From: Kutzneria sp044547355
Lineage (GTDB): Bacteria; Actinomycetota; Actinomycetes; Mycobacteriales; Pseudonocardiaceae
NCBI RefSeq assembly: GCF_044547355.1
Contig: NZ_JBIUAG010000043.1
Coordinates: 8,603-72,602 of the forward strand
Reading direction: 5' to 3'
Length of the DNA: 64,000 nucleotides
Shown: piece by piece, positions 42,449-50,869 of the stretch
Numbering within the stretch: the first letter of the stretch is position 1
Layout: the number at the start of each line of letters is the position of its first letter
Program-made: the position numbers and the translations under genes
The notes under the pieces: generated by a model
Databases searched by the model: none
Told to the model about the DNA's origin: nothing
What the model saw: the letters and a program-made list of their open reading frames with translations, nothing else

Positions 42449-42739
42449 CTAGGAGGCGGAGCGGCCGATCGGTTCGGAGTGGCGGCGGCCGGTGCTGGGC
42501 GCGTGCGGCATGACCCGCACCTCGTAGGTCTCGCACTCGTGGCAGCCGGTGCACACGCACTTGCGGCGCTCCAGCGTGGCGGAGTCCGTCTGGGTGACGG
42601 CGATCGTGGTGTAGCTGTGCTCCCCCTGCTTGCATCCGCACTCGCTGATCGCCGAGATCAGCTGGGTCGGGAAGTCACGCTTGGAGAACGGGTACTCACT
42701 GCCGTCGATCTGGCGTGTGAGCTTGGTGATGATCGGCAT
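42449..42739 (-). CDS. Small Cys-rich protein, possible metal binder
   Basis: 96 residues from ATG 42739 with AAGGG upstream. Six cysteines cluster as C34-x-C36 and C61-x-C63-x2-C66-x2-C69. The spacing suggests one zinc or iron-sulfur site. The rest is hydrophilic, with a basic disordered tail (APSTGRRHSEPIGRS). It lies 10 bp upstream of the M20 peptidase gene on the same strand and is probably co-transcribed. I do not recognise the family. Confidence 0.6.
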   Translation of the reverse strand: MPIITKLTRQIDGSEYPFSKRDFPTQLISAISECGCKQGEHSYTTIAVTQTDSATLERRKCVCTGCHECETYEVRVMPHAPSTGRRHSEPIGRSAS

Positions 42740-43153
42740 TAGCGGCCCTTCGGCAGGTATGGCTGCGCGGGTTGACACCCCTCGCACTCGCCGGCTGCCT
42801 CCCCCAGGTCCCGACGAATCCCCCAAGATCACTATAGCGAGCCGGGCTAACACCGTGGGCACGGTGGGCGACGAGTACTGGGCCGGTGTCGCCGGGTACT
42901 GCGCCGCCGCGGCCGGTTAGCCTGGGCCGGTCAGGTGTTTTCCCAGTTCACGGTGGTGTAGGTGGTCACGCTTGGTTGACTGTGGTGTGGTGACGCTCAC
43001 CAGTTCGAGTGAGCGCGTGTCAGGATGGAAGAGAGTTCCGTCAGTGTCGACGGACCACCGTTTCACCCCACCGGGTCAGCGGTGGCCGGCGACCAAGTCG
43101 CGTCCGGTCCGCCACAAGCGGCCGGCCGGCGTCGTAGACGAGGAGAAGGCGCA
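42740..43153. promoter_or_regulatory. 414-bp promoter region before the 2-oxoacid dehydrogenase operon
   Basis: No convincing gene. An inverted repeat GCTCAC-N8-GTGAGC (42995-43014), flanked by TGAC and GTCA-like bases, is the best operator candidate. It lies about 140 bp before the E1 alpha start. The divergent Cys-rich protein gene must also be transcribed from this region. Confidence 0.4.
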
Positions 43154-44350
43154 ATGTCGTCCCCAGAACGATGGACGCGACCGCAGCCGTCGGGAGCCCC
43201 AGCCGCCACCGCGGCCAGGCCAACGGCGGAGCAGGTGATCGCGGGTTTGCGGGCCACCAGCGAAGGCGGCCCGGAGCTGGTCCAGCTGCTGACCCCCGAG
43301 GGTGAGCGCGTCGACCACCCGGACTTCCACATCGACATCACCCCCGAGGAGCTGCGCGGCCTGTACCGGGACATGGTCCTGGTCCGCCGGGCCGACCGGG
43401 AGGCGAACGCGCTGCAGCGGCAGGGCCAGCTGGGCCTGTGGGTGCCGCTGCTGGGCCAGGAGGCCGCGCAGATCGGCGCCGGCCGGGCCCTGCGGCCGAC
43501 CGACATGGCCTTCCCCAGCTACCGCGAGCACGGCGTGGCCTGGTGCCGGGGCATTCACCCGAACGACATCGTGGGCATGTTCCGCGGCGTCGACCACGGC
43601 GCGTGGGATCCGGTGGCCAAGCGGTTCCACCCCTACACGATCGTGATCGGCAACCAGTGCCTCAACGCCGCCGGCTACGCCATGGGCCAGCGCTTCGACT
43701 CCCATGTCGGCGACGACAACGGCGAGGCCACCATGGTCTTCTTCGGTGACGGCGCGACCAGCCAGGGCGACGTGCACGAGGCCTTCGTGTGGGCCTCGGT
43801 CTACGACGCGCCGCTGGTGTTCTTCTGCCAGAACAACCAGTGGGCCATCTCCGAGCCGACCGAGCGGCAGAGCCGGCTCCCGCTGTACCAGCGGGCCCGC
43901 GGCTACGGCTTCCCCGGCATCCGGGTCGACGGCAACGACGTGCTGGCCACGCTCGCGGTCTCCCGCTGGGCGCTGGACGAGTGCCGGCACGGCAACGGCC
44001 CGGTGCTGATCGAGGCGTTCACGTACCGCATGGACTCGCACACCACCTCCGACGACGCCACCCGCTACCGGCTGTCCACCGAGGTGGAGGAATGGAAGCT
44101 GAAGGACCCGATCGAGCGGGTCAAGGCCCACCTGAGCCGCAACGGCTTCGCCGACCACGACTTCTTCGACGGCGTCGAGGCCGAGGCCGACGAGCTGGCC
44201 GCCGTGCTGCGTGAGCACTGCGTCACCCTGCCGGAGCCGCCGCCCGGTCGGATGTTCGACAACGTCTACGCCGAGCCCAGCCCCGTGCTGCAGGCCCAAC
44301 GGGACGAGTACGAGACCTACCTCGCCGGGTTCGCCGGAGGTGAGCACTGA
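43154..44350 (+). CDS. bkdA: 2-oxoacid dehydrogenase E1 alpha subunit (branched-chain type)
   Basis: 398 residues from the ATG at 43154, chosen for its GAGGAGAAGG site; the frame is open 43 codons upstream. The thiamine-diphosphate motif is GDGATSQGDVHEAF ... FCQNNQW. LPLLGQEAAQIGAGRAL and MDSHTTSDDATRYR (phosphorylation-loop region) are typical of E1 alpha. With E1 beta and E2 it decarboxylates branched-chain 2-oxoacids to the acyl-CoA starters used for branched fatty acids and polyketides. Pyruvate dehydrogenase activity cannot be excluded from sequence. It overlaps the next gene by one base. Confidence 0.93.
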   Translation: MSSPERWTRPQPSGAPAATAARPTAEQVIAGLRATSEGGPELVQLLTPEGERVDHPDFHIDITPEELRGLYRDMVLVRRADREANALQRQGQLGLWVPLLGQEAAQIGAGRALRPTDMAFPSYREHGVAWCRGIHPNDIVGMFRGVDHGAWDPVAKRFHPYTIVIGNQCLNAAGYAMGQRFDSHVGDDNGEATMVFFGDGATSQGDVHEAFVWASVYDAPLVFFCQNNQWAISEPTERQSRLPLYQRARGYGFPGIRVDGNDVLATLAVSRWALDECRHGNGPVLIEAFTYRMDSHTTSDDATRYRLSTEVEEWKLKDPIERVKAHLSRNGFADHDFFDGVEAEADELAAVLREHCVTLPEPPPGRMFDNVYAEPSPVLQAQRDEYETYLAGFAGGEH

Positions 44351-45372
44351 TGGCCGCGCCGACGATGGACCGCTCGACCGACATCCCGTCGGCCGCGCCG
44401 CAGACGATCACCATGATCAAGGGCCTCAACCAGGCCCTGCGCGTCTCGATGGAGCGCGACCCCAAGGTCATCGTCATGGGTGAGGACGTCGGCAAGCTCG
44501 GCGGCGTCTTCCGTGTCACCGACGGCCTGCAGAAGGACTTCGGCGAGCAGCGCGTGCTGGACACGCCGCTGGCCGAGTCCGGCATCATCGGCACCGCCAT
44601 CGGCCTGGCCATCCGCGGCTACCGGCCGGTGTGCGAGATCCAGTTCGACGGCTTCATCTTCCCCGGCTTCGACCAGATCGTCAGCCAGCTGGCCAAGCTG
44701 CACTACCGGACCCAGGGCAAGATCAAGCTGCCGATCGTGGTGCGGGTGCCCTTCGGCGGCGGCATCGGCGCGGTCGAGCACCACTCGGAGTCGCCGGAGT
44801 CGTACTTCGCGCACACCGCCGGCCTGAAGGTGGTCGCCTGCTCCAACCCGGTCGACGCGTACTGGATGCTGCGCCAGGCCATCGAGTGCGACGACCCGGT
44901 GCTGTTCTTCGAGCCCAAGCGCCGCTACCACGAGAAGGCGGAGCTGGACACGACCGTGACCCCGCAGCCGCTGTTCAGCTCGCGGGTGCTGCGCCCGGGC
45001 TCGACGGCGACCATCGCCACCTACGGCCCGATGGTGCGGACCAGCATGGACGCCGCCATCGCCGGCGCGGAGGACGGCCTCGACCTCGAGGTCATCGACC
45101 TGCGCTCGCTGTCCCCGCTCGACCTGGGCCCGGTCTACGAGTCGGTGCGGCGCACCGGCCGGCTGATCGTGGTCAGCGAGGCGCCCAGCGAGTCCTCGAT
45201 CGCCGGCGAGATCGCCGCCAAGGTCCAGCAGGAGTGCTTCTACTCCCTGGAGGCGCCCGTGCTGCGGGTGACCGGATTCGACACCCCGTACCCGCCGGCC
45301 AAGTTGGAGGAGAACTTCCTGCCCGACCTGGACCGGGTGCTGGCCGCCGTCGACCGTTCACTGGCCTGGTAA
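44350..45372 (+). CDS. bkdB: 2-oxoacid dehydrogenase E1 beta subunit
   Basis: 340 residues. TMIKGLNQALRVSMERDPKVIVMGEDVGK is the typical N-terminus (seen over residues about 18-47); GYRPVCEIQFDGFIFPGFDQI, VEHHSESPESYFAHTAGLKV and the transketolase C-terminal domain (LEVIDLRSLSPLD) follow. It forms the alpha2beta2 E1 with the preceding gene, to which it is translationally coupled (TGATG). Confidence 0.94.
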   Translation: MAAPTMDRSTDIPSAAPQTITMIKGLNQALRVSMERDPKVIVMGEDVGKLGGVFRVTDGLQKDFGEQRVLDTPLAESGIIGTAIGLAIRGYRPVCEIQFDGFIFPGFDQIVSQLAKLHYRTQGKIKLPIVVRVPFGGGIGAVEHHSESPESYFAHTAGLKVVACSNPVDAYWMLRQAIECDDPVLFFEPKRRYHEKAELDTTVTPQPLFSSRVLRPGSTATIATYGPMVRTSMDAAIAGAEDGLDLEVIDLRSLSPLDLGPVYESVRRTGRLIVVSEAPSESSIAGEIAAKVQQECFYSLEAPVLRVTGFDTPYPPAKLEENFLPDLDRVLAAVDRSLAW

Positions 45373-45387
45373 GGGGATCGCGCAGTC

Positions 45388-46725
45388 ATGCCGCAGTTTA
45401 AGCACTTTCCCCTGCCCGACGTGGGCGAGGGGCTGGTCGAGGCGGAGATCCTCACCTGGCACGTCAAGCCGGGCGACACGGTCACCGTCAACCAGATCAT
45501 CGTGGAGATCGAGACCGCCAAGGCCGCGGTGGAGCTGCCCTGCCCGTTCGCGGGCGTGGTGACCGAGCTGCTGGCCGAGCCGGGCAAGACGGTCGACGTC
45601 GGCACCCCGATCATCGTGATCGACACCGATCCGAACGGGGAGGCCGCGCCGGCCAACGGCTCGGTCGAGCCGGAGCGGGTGCCCAACCTGGTCGGCTACG
45701 GCGTCAAGGCGGTCACCGCCAAGCGCCGCGCCCGGGTCGGCGCCCCGGCGGCGGTGCCGGCCTCGGCCGCCGTTTCGGCCGCGGTCGCCCCGGCCGCCAT
45801 CGTCCCGACGCCGCCGGTCGTGACGGCGCCGGTGATCGCGCCCGAGCCGCAGCCGGTCGCCGGCGGCTACGTGCCGCTGGCCAAGCCGCCGGTCCGCAAG
45901 CTGGCCAAGGACCTGGGCATCGACCTGGCCGCGCTGGCCGGGAGCGGTCCCGGTGGCGTGATCACCCGTGAGGACGTTGAGCAGGCCGCGACCCCGGTCG
46001 CCGCCGCTGCTCCGGCGGTCGCCTCCCGGGGCGAGCGCCGGGTGCCGATCAAGGGCGTGCGCAAGGCGACCGCCCAGGCCATGGTCGACAGCGCCTTCAC
46101 CGCCCCGCACGTCACCGAGTTCCTGACCATCGACGTCACGCCGATGATGGAGCTGCGGGCCAAGCTCAAGGACAGCCCGGAGTTCCGGGGCGTCAAGCTC
46201 ACCCCGCTGGTGTTCGCGGCCAAGGCGGTCTGCCTCGCGGTGCGGCGCACCCCGGACGTCAACGCGACCTGGGACGCCGCCGCCAACGAGATCGTCTACA
46301 AGGACTACGTGCACCTCGGCATCGCGGCCGCCACGCCGCGGGGCCTGGTCGTGCCCAAGGTCCGCGACGCCGACCAGCTCTCGCTGCGGGGGCTGGCCGA
46401 GGCGTTGCAGCAGCTCACCGACACCGCTCGGGAGGGCAAGACCACGCCCGCCGACATGCTGGGCGGCACCATCACCATCACCAACGTCGGCGTGTTCGGC
46501 GTGGACACCGGCACGCCGATCATCAACCCCGGCGAGTCGGCGATCCTGGCCTTCGGCGCCATCCGCGACATGCCGTGGGTGGTCGACGGCCAGGTGGTGG
46601 CGCGCAAGGTGTGCCAGCTGGCGCTGAGCTTCGACCACCGGGTGGTCGACGGCCAGCAGGGCTCGCAGTTCCTGGCCGACGTCGGCGCGCTGCTGGCCGA
46701 CCCGGCGGTCGCGATCACCTACTGA
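45388..46725 (+). CDS. bkdC: 2-oxoacid dehydrogenase E2, lipoyl acyltransferase
   Basis: 445 residues. One N-terminal lipoyl domain with the lipoylated Lys in EIETAKAAVELP (about residue 45). An Ala/Pro linker follows (about 110-160), then the peripheral-subunit-binding domain (RKLAKDLGIDLAALAGSGPGG), another linker, and the catalytic domain with FDHRVVDGQQG (His and Asp of the acyltransferase). E3 is not encoded here and must come from elsewhere. It lies 15 bp after E1 beta. Confidence 0.94.
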   Translation: MPQFKHFPLPDVGEGLVEAEILTWHVKPGDTVTVNQIIVEIETAKAAVELPCPFAGVVTELLAEPGKTVDVGTPIIVIDTDPNGEAAPANGSVEPERVPNLVGYGVKAVTAKRRARVGAPAAVPASAAVSAAVAPAAIVPTPPVVTAPVIAPEPQPVAGGYVPLAKPPVRKLAKDLGIDLAALAGSGPGGVITREDVEQAATPVAAAAPAVASRGERRVPIKGVRKATAQAMVDSAFTAPHVTEFLTIDVTPMMELRAKLKDSPEFRGVKLTPLVFAAKAVCLAVRRTPDVNATWDAAANEIVYKDYVHLGIAAATPRGLVVPKVRDADQLSLRGLAEALQQLTDTAREGKTTPADMLGGTITITNVGVFGVDTGTPIINPGESAILAFGAIRDMPWVVDGQVVARKVCQLALSFDHRVVDGQQGSQFLADVGALLADPAVAITY

Positions 46726-46730
46726 GGACA

Positions 46731-46763
46731 CCGGCAGGGGCGGCCGTACTCCGCCCCTGCCGG
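46731..46763. terminator. Bidirectional terminator, 13-bp perfect stem
   Basis: CCGGCAGGGGCGG / seven-base loop / CCGCCCCTGCCGG, between the convergent E2 and S1-domain genes. Confidence 0.85.
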
Positions 46764-46769
46764 CCCCGT

Positions 46770-46982
46770 TCAGGCCATCTCCAGGCTGAACCGCTCGCCC
46801 GCGTCGTCGATCGCCAGGATGCGCACCCGCACCGGCTGCCCGTCGCTCACGGTCTTGACCTGCGGCAGCAGGCCGTCAAAGCCGGCCACCCGCACGAACG
46901 CGCCGAACGGCAACACCTTGCTCACCGTGCCGTCGACGACGTCGCCGACCCGATGGCCGGCCAGGAATTCGTTCCAGGACAT
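46770..46982 (-). CDS. Small S1-domain RNA-binding protein
   Basis: 70 residues from the ATG at 46982, set by an ideal AGGAGGTGAG site. The whole protein is one S1/OB fold: VGDVVDGTVSKVLPFGAFVRV and GLLPQ, ending in a short beta strand. Stand-alone S1 proteins bind RNA and are found near ribosome and RNA-decay functions. The divergent neighbour is a MerR regulator. Specific role unknown. Confidence 0.82.
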   Translation of the reverse strand: MSWNEFLAGHRVGDVVDGTVSKVLPFGAFVRVAGFDGLLPQVKTVSDGQPVRVRILAIDDAGERFSLEMA

Positions 46983-47144
46983 GCGTTTCTCACCTCCTCT
47001 CCGTCGCGCGAGTCCTGAGTGGACGAATGCGCGTGGAGGCGGGCCGCGGGCCCGCGAGGCGGTCACGCCGCGGCCGGGAACCCGATCCGCTGATGGCTCA
47101 AGGCCGACCCGGCAGTCACGGCGGCGAGCCTAGCCGTAAATGCG

Positions 47145-47165
47145 TTGACCCTCCAGTAGGTGGAG
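47145..47165 (+). promoter_or_regulatory. MerR-type operator with -35 box
   Basis: TTGACC (47145-47150) is followed by the inverted repeat CTCCA-GTAGG-TGGAG (47151-47165), the form seen in promoters bound by MerR regulators in the long spacer. It lies 12 bp before the likely GTG start of the MerR gene, pointing to autoregulation. Confidence 0.6.
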
Positions 47166-47176
47166 ACTTCACCGTT

Positions 47177-48127
47177 GTGGGCGTGAACGGGGACGACGAC
47201 CTGTACGGGATCGGAGAACTGGCCAGGCTGACCGGCCTGTCCGTGCGGACCATCCGCTTCTACTCCGACTCCGGTCTGCTGCCCCCGACCGAACGCACCC
47301 ACGCCGGCTACCGGATGTACGACATCCAGGCGCTGACCCGGCTCCGGTTCGTTCGCACGCTGCGTGAGCTCGGCGTCGACCTGCCGACCGTGCACCGGGT
47401 GCTCTCCCTCGAGGTGGGCATCCCGGAGCTGGCCGCGGAACACGCCGCCGCGCTCGACGTCCAGATCCGGACGCTGCGGCTGCGACGATCGGTGCTGCGC
47501 GCCGTGGCCAAGCGGGGGTCGAGCCCCAAGGAGCTGGAGATGGTGCACGAACTGGCCCGCATGACCGAGGAGGAGCGGCAGGCGATCCTCGACGACTTCT
47601 GGGCCGAGGTCGACGCCGGCCTGCCCGAGTCCGACACCGCCGCCTGGATGCGCAAGGTCCGCGCCGACCTGCCCGACGACCCCACCCCCGAGCAGGTCGA
47701 GGCCTGGATCGAGTTCGTCGAGCTGGTCCGCGATCCGGGCTTTCGGGCCAAGACCCGTGCGATGGCCGTCGAGAACTTCCGGATGACCGAGCAGGGCGAC
47801 GACTCCAACGTCGTGTCGCAGGCCTGGCAGACCGCCTACGAGCAGGCCCTGACCAAGGTCACCGAGGCCATGGCCGCCGGCGAGACCCCGGACTCCGCCA
47901 CCGGCCGCCGCATCGTCGCCGACATGCGCGCCGCCCTCGCCACCGCCATCGGCCGCGACGACGACGCCGAGTTCGCCGCCTGGCTCGGCCGCCTCTACGA
48001 GATCTTCGCCGACGACCGCGCCGAGCGGTACTGGACCCTGCTCGGCATCATCAACAGCTGGCCCGAATACCCCAACCCCAAGCCCGCCCGCGACTGGCTC
48101 ACCGCCGCCACCCGAGCCGGCGACTGA
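47177..48127 (+). CDS. MerR-family transcriptional regulator
   Basis: 316 residues from GTG 47177 (GTG 47183 is an alternative). The winged HTH is YGIGELARLTGLSVRTIRFYSDSGLLPP ... GYRMYDIQALTRLRFVRTLRELG (in pieces over residues 8-75). The remaining 220 residues are helical and lack the metal-binding Cys residues of metal sensors; they have segments such as DDFWAEVDAGLPESDTAAW that fit the multidrug/TipA-like group. It probably senses an organic compound. Confidence 0.88.
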   Translation: MGVNGDDDLYGIGELARLTGLSVRTIRFYSDSGLLPPTERTHAGYRMYDIQALTRLRFVRTLRELGVDLPTVHRVLSLEVGIPELAAEHAAALDVQIRTLRLRRSVLRAVAKRGSSPKELEMVHELARMTEEERQAILDDFWAEVDAGLPESDTAAWMRKVRADLPDDPTPEQVEAWIEFVELVRDPGFRAKTRAMAVENFRMTEQGDDSNVVSQAWQTAYEQALTKVTEAMAAGETPDSATGRRIVADMRAALATAIGRDDDAEFAAWLGRLYEIFADDRAERYWTLLGIINSWPEYPNPKPARDWLTAATRAGD

Positions 48128-48701
48128 CTCCGGCGTCCAGCTCCCGGACGCCCGCGACCGACCCCGGCGGGCCGGCTTCCTCCGGGATCCCGGCCCGCCG
48201 CCCTCTTTCCGGCTCTCGTCGGTCGGCACGTCCAGATCGGTGAACAGATGCTCGGAAGTGGCGCGGATCAAGCGCTACTGAGCGCGTCGGAGATGCTCTT
48301 CCAGCGGGGCTCCTCGTCCCGGCCGGCCAGGGTGATGGCTACGCCCTCGCGGCCAGCTCCTCGCTCGTCTCCTGGCCGCTTTCCCGATAACCCGTCTCGT
48401 TGCCCATCTCCCGGCCCTGACCGCCGTCACCCACCTCCCGACCAGCCGATTCTCGTTTGTCCACAGCCCCCGAGTTGTCCACATCTGGATCTTCGCCCGC
48501 CCCGCCGCCCCCACCACTGAGTAGGCTGGCAGCGGGGCCGGCCCCCAGGGTTGGGTGGGGATTTGGAGTTGGGTGGGGTTCCGGCAGAGCCTGATGTGCG
48601 CTGGTCAGACCGGGTTCCCATGGGGGTGTGGCTGGATGCGATTCGTGCTCTCGCGCTGCGGACGGCCGGTTTTGTCAGGGGTGGCTGCCAGAGTGGCCGG
48701 C
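48128..48701. other. 574-bp intergenic region with gene remnant and repeat
   Basis: 48254-48289 duplicates, with one or two changes, the last 28 bases plus 8 downstream bases of the oxidoreductase gene at 48702-49121 (counterpart at 49094-49129), including ATCAAGCGCTACTGAGCGCG. It is therefore a 3' remnant of a second copy or the footprint of a recombination. Repeat copy C follows at 48457-48560. No intact gene is seen. Confidence 0.6.
48457..48560 (-). repeat. Dispersed intergenic element, copy C
   Basis: Reverse orientation. TTGTCCACA boxes at 48457-48465 and 48475-48483 (18 bp start to start, as in copy B), then ATCTTCGCCC, and the conserved block GTAGGCTGGCAGCGGGGCCGG (read as two parts) up to GGGTTGGGTGGGG at 48560. 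A second TTGGGTGGGG follows at 48569. Confidence 0.75.
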
Positions 48702-49121
48702 ATGGCGACGTGGCAGCAGTTCGAAGGGGAGGCGCCGGACCTCGCCGCCGAGGTCCGGCGGGTGCTGACGGCCCAGGTGAGCCACGTGCTCGCCACGGTC
48801 CGCCGGGACGGGTCGCCCAGGGTCAGCGGAACCGAGGTGGCGTTCGACGGGGCGGAGTTGACCATCGGCTCCATGCTCGGCGCGGTGAAGGCCCGGGATC
48901 TGCTGCGGGACGGGCGGTTCGCGCTGCACTCCTGTCCCGGTCCCGACGGCGACGCCAAGCTCGACGGGGTCGCGGTCGAGGACGCCACGGTGAGCCAGCA
49001 CCACAAGTTCCGGCTCGATTTACGGCAGGCCGTGTTCACCGGTCTCGGCGACGACGGCAAGCACCTGCTGATCCAGGTGTGGCGGCCGGGCCGGGAAGTG
49101 GAGCGGATCAAGCGCTACTGA
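48702..49121 (+). CDS. PPOX-class flavin/deazaflavin-binding oxidoreductase
   Basis: 139 residues from ATG 48702; upstream in-frame starts would extend into repeat copy C and encode Trp/Cys-rich sequence unlike the family. A split-barrel domain: VLATVRRDGSPRVSGTEVAFDGAELTIGSMLGAVKARDLLRDGRFALHSCPG (residues about 28-78, in pieces). It resembles pyridoxamine-5-phosphate-oxidase-like proteins that bind FMN or F420. Its 3' end has a partial duplicate 840 bp upstream. Substrate unknown. Confidence 0.8.
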   Translation: MATWQQFEGEAPDLAAEVRRVLTAQVSHVLATVRRDGSPRVSGTEVAFDGAELTIGSMLGAVKARDLLRDGRFALHSCPGPDGDAKLDGVAVEDATVSQHHKFRLDLRQAVFTGLGDDGKHLLIQVWRPGREVERIKRY

Positions 49122-49129
49122 GCGCGTCG
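49094..49129 (+). repeat. Right copy of a 36-bp direct repeat
   Basis: It spans the end of the oxidoreductase gene and eight bases after its stop. It matches 48254-48289 at nearly every position. The two copies flank an 840-bp interval containing repeat copy C and nearly all of the oxidoreductase gene. Confidence 0.7.
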
Positions 49130-49149
49130 AGTTCGTGCAGAATCGTGAC

Positions 49150-49839
49150 ATGAGCGAACCGACGCCGTCCGTGCCGGTGGTCCGGCTGCCCTCCCGCCGG
49201 ACGGTCGCGGGTGTGGTGTTGCTGCTGACCGGTCTGCTGGCCATCGGCGGCACCTTCGCGGCCATCTACACCATCACGATGGCGTTCCCGTTGGGGCTGA
49301 CGCCGCTCACCCGCACGTTCGTGGTCACGTCGTGGGTCAGCGACTACCCGACGTACGGGTCGGTCTTCGGACCCACCAGCCACACCAACTACTTCGGCGT
49401 GCCGGCGCTCGTGGCCGGGGCGCTCGCGCTGTACGGCGCCGACCTGCTGCTGCGCCGACGCGCCGTGGCGCCCCGGCAGGTGGCGCAGGTGCGGCTGTTC
49501 GCGGTCGCCGCCACCGGCCTGATCGCCGGCTACGCCTGGCTCTCCGCCACCAACCTCCTGGACACGATCGCCAGCAGCGGCGACTCCTCCGTGTTCTCCT
49601 TCACCCCCGGCGCTGGCTTGTGGCTGTTCGTCGCCGCGGCATTGCTCGGCGCGCTGAGCTTCGTGCTGATGCTGGGCCTGGAGCCGGAAGCCCCCGGGCC
49701 CGTGCCGGCGACCGCGGTCGAGGAGGAGGTGGTCGTCTACCAGGTGGACGTGGACACGCCGCCGATGGGCTTCGAGGTGCCGGTCAACCTGCCGCCCACC
49801 GACACCTATCAGCCGCCCGAGAAGCCGCAGGCCACCTAG
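49150..49839 (+). CDS. Membrane protein with four helices, unknown function
   Basis: 229 residues from ATG 49150. Helices at about 22-45, 78-96, 108-128 and 150-172. A 45-residue extracytoplasmic loop follows the first (TRTFVVTSWVSDYPTYGSVF). The C-terminal cytoplasmic tail is Pro-rich and acidic (EEEVVVYQVDVDTPP, NLPPTDTYQPPEKPQ). It overlaps the convergent glutaminase gene by 4 bp. Family not recognised. Confidence 0.75.
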   Translation: MSEPTPSVPVVRLPSRRTVAGVVLLLTGLLAIGGTFAAIYTITMAFPLGLTPLTRTFVVTSWVSDYPTYGSVFGPTSHTNYFGVPALVAGALALYGADLLLRRRAVAPRQVAQVRLFAVAATGLIAGYAWLSATNLLDTIASSGDSSVFSFTPGAGLWLFVAAALLGALSFVLMLGLEPEAPGPVPATAVEEEVVVYQVDVDTPPMGFEVPVNLPPTDTYQPPEKPQAT

Positions 49840-50747
49840 AACACCGACAGGCCGCTGGCCGTGGTGAACGCGTCCAGCGCCGCGACGGCCGCCACCGAGT
49901 TGCCGGCCGGGTCCAGGCCGGGACTCCAGGCGCACACCGCGCCCCGGCCCGGCATGATCGCCAGCACCCCGCCGCCGACGCCGCTCTTGCCCGGCAGCCC
50001 GACCCGGTACGCGAACTCGCCGGCCGCGTCGTAGGTGCCGCAGGTCAGCAGCACGGCGTTGATCTGCTTGGCCTCGCTGCGGGCCAACAGCCGCTGGCCG
50101 TCGGCCCGAACCCCGTGCCGGGCCAGGAACCGGCCGGCCAGGGCGAGATCCCGGCAGTCGGCTTCGATGGCGCAGTGCGCGTAGTACTGCGTCAGCACGG
50201 TGTCCACGTCGTTGTCCAGATTGCCGTGGCTGGCAATGAAATGAGCCAGCGCCGCATTGCGGTGCCCGTGCTGCGCCTCCGACGCCGCGATGCCTTCATT
50301 CGTTCCCAGACTCGGGTTTCCCGACTCGGCCCGCAGAAACTCGCGCACCGACGCCGCCGCGTCGCCGGTGAGGCTGAGCAGCCGGTCGGTCACCACGATC
50401 GCGCCGGCGTTGATGAACGGGTTGCGGGGGATGCCGTGTTCGGTTTCCAGCTGCACCAACGAGTTGAACGGATTTCCGGACGGCTCCCGCCCCACCCGCC
50501 GCCACAACGCGTCCCCGCCCTCGGCCAGCACCAGCGCCAGCGTGAACAGCTTCGAGATGCTCTGGATCGAGAACTTCGTCCCGGCGTCGCCGGCCTGGAA
50601 CACCTCGCCCTCGACCGTCGCCACCGCCATCCCCATCGCATTCGGGTCCGCGCAGGCCAACGCCGGAATGTAGTCGGCGACCTTGCCACGCCCGAGATGG
50701 GTCCGAGCCGCGTCCACGGCGTCGTCGATCAGCTCCTGGTAGTTCAC
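49836..50747 (-). CDS. glsA: Glutaminase
   Basis: 303 residues from GTG 50747, matching the usual bacterial length; the open frame runs far upstream but family homology begins here (NYQELIDDAVDAARTHLGRGKVADYIPALA). The serine-lysine catalytic pair is in KFSIQSISKLF; NPFINAGAIV, LARSEAKQINAVLLTCGTYDAAGEFAYRVGLPGKSGVGGGV (in pieces) complete the beta-lactamase-like fold. It hydrolyses glutamine to glutamate and ammonia in the cytoplasm. Single-gene unit. Confidence 0.96.
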   Translation of the reverse strand: MNYQELIDDAVDAARTHLGRGKVADYIPALACADPNAMGMAVATVEGEVFQAGDAGTKFSIQSISKLFTLALVLAEGGDALWRRVGREPSGNPFNSLVQLETEHGIPRNPFINAGAIVVTDRLLSLTGDAAASVREFLRAESGNPSLGTNEGIAASEAQHGHRNAALAHFIASHGNLDNDVDTVLTQYYAHCAIEADCRDLALAGRFLARHGVRADGQRLLARSEAKQINAVLLTCGTYDAAGEFAYRVGLPGKSGVGGGVLAIMPGRGAVCAWSPGLDPAGNSVAAVAALDAFTTASGLSVF

Positions 50748-50869
50748 CCGGTCATTGTGGTGCGCGCGAATGCTGGGCGGTGACCGTCCACACTGACGCC
50801 GCGACTCATCGGCAGGCGAGGGGACCGTTTCTGACTGCTGTCCGCTGACCTGCGTGCGCCGGCATCGCC

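Noticed and set aside
42855..42920. Possible 21-residue ORF (GTG) before the dehydrogenase operon
   Set aside because: No ribosome binding site, no hydrophobic or repeat feature, and composition typical of noncoding sequence here.
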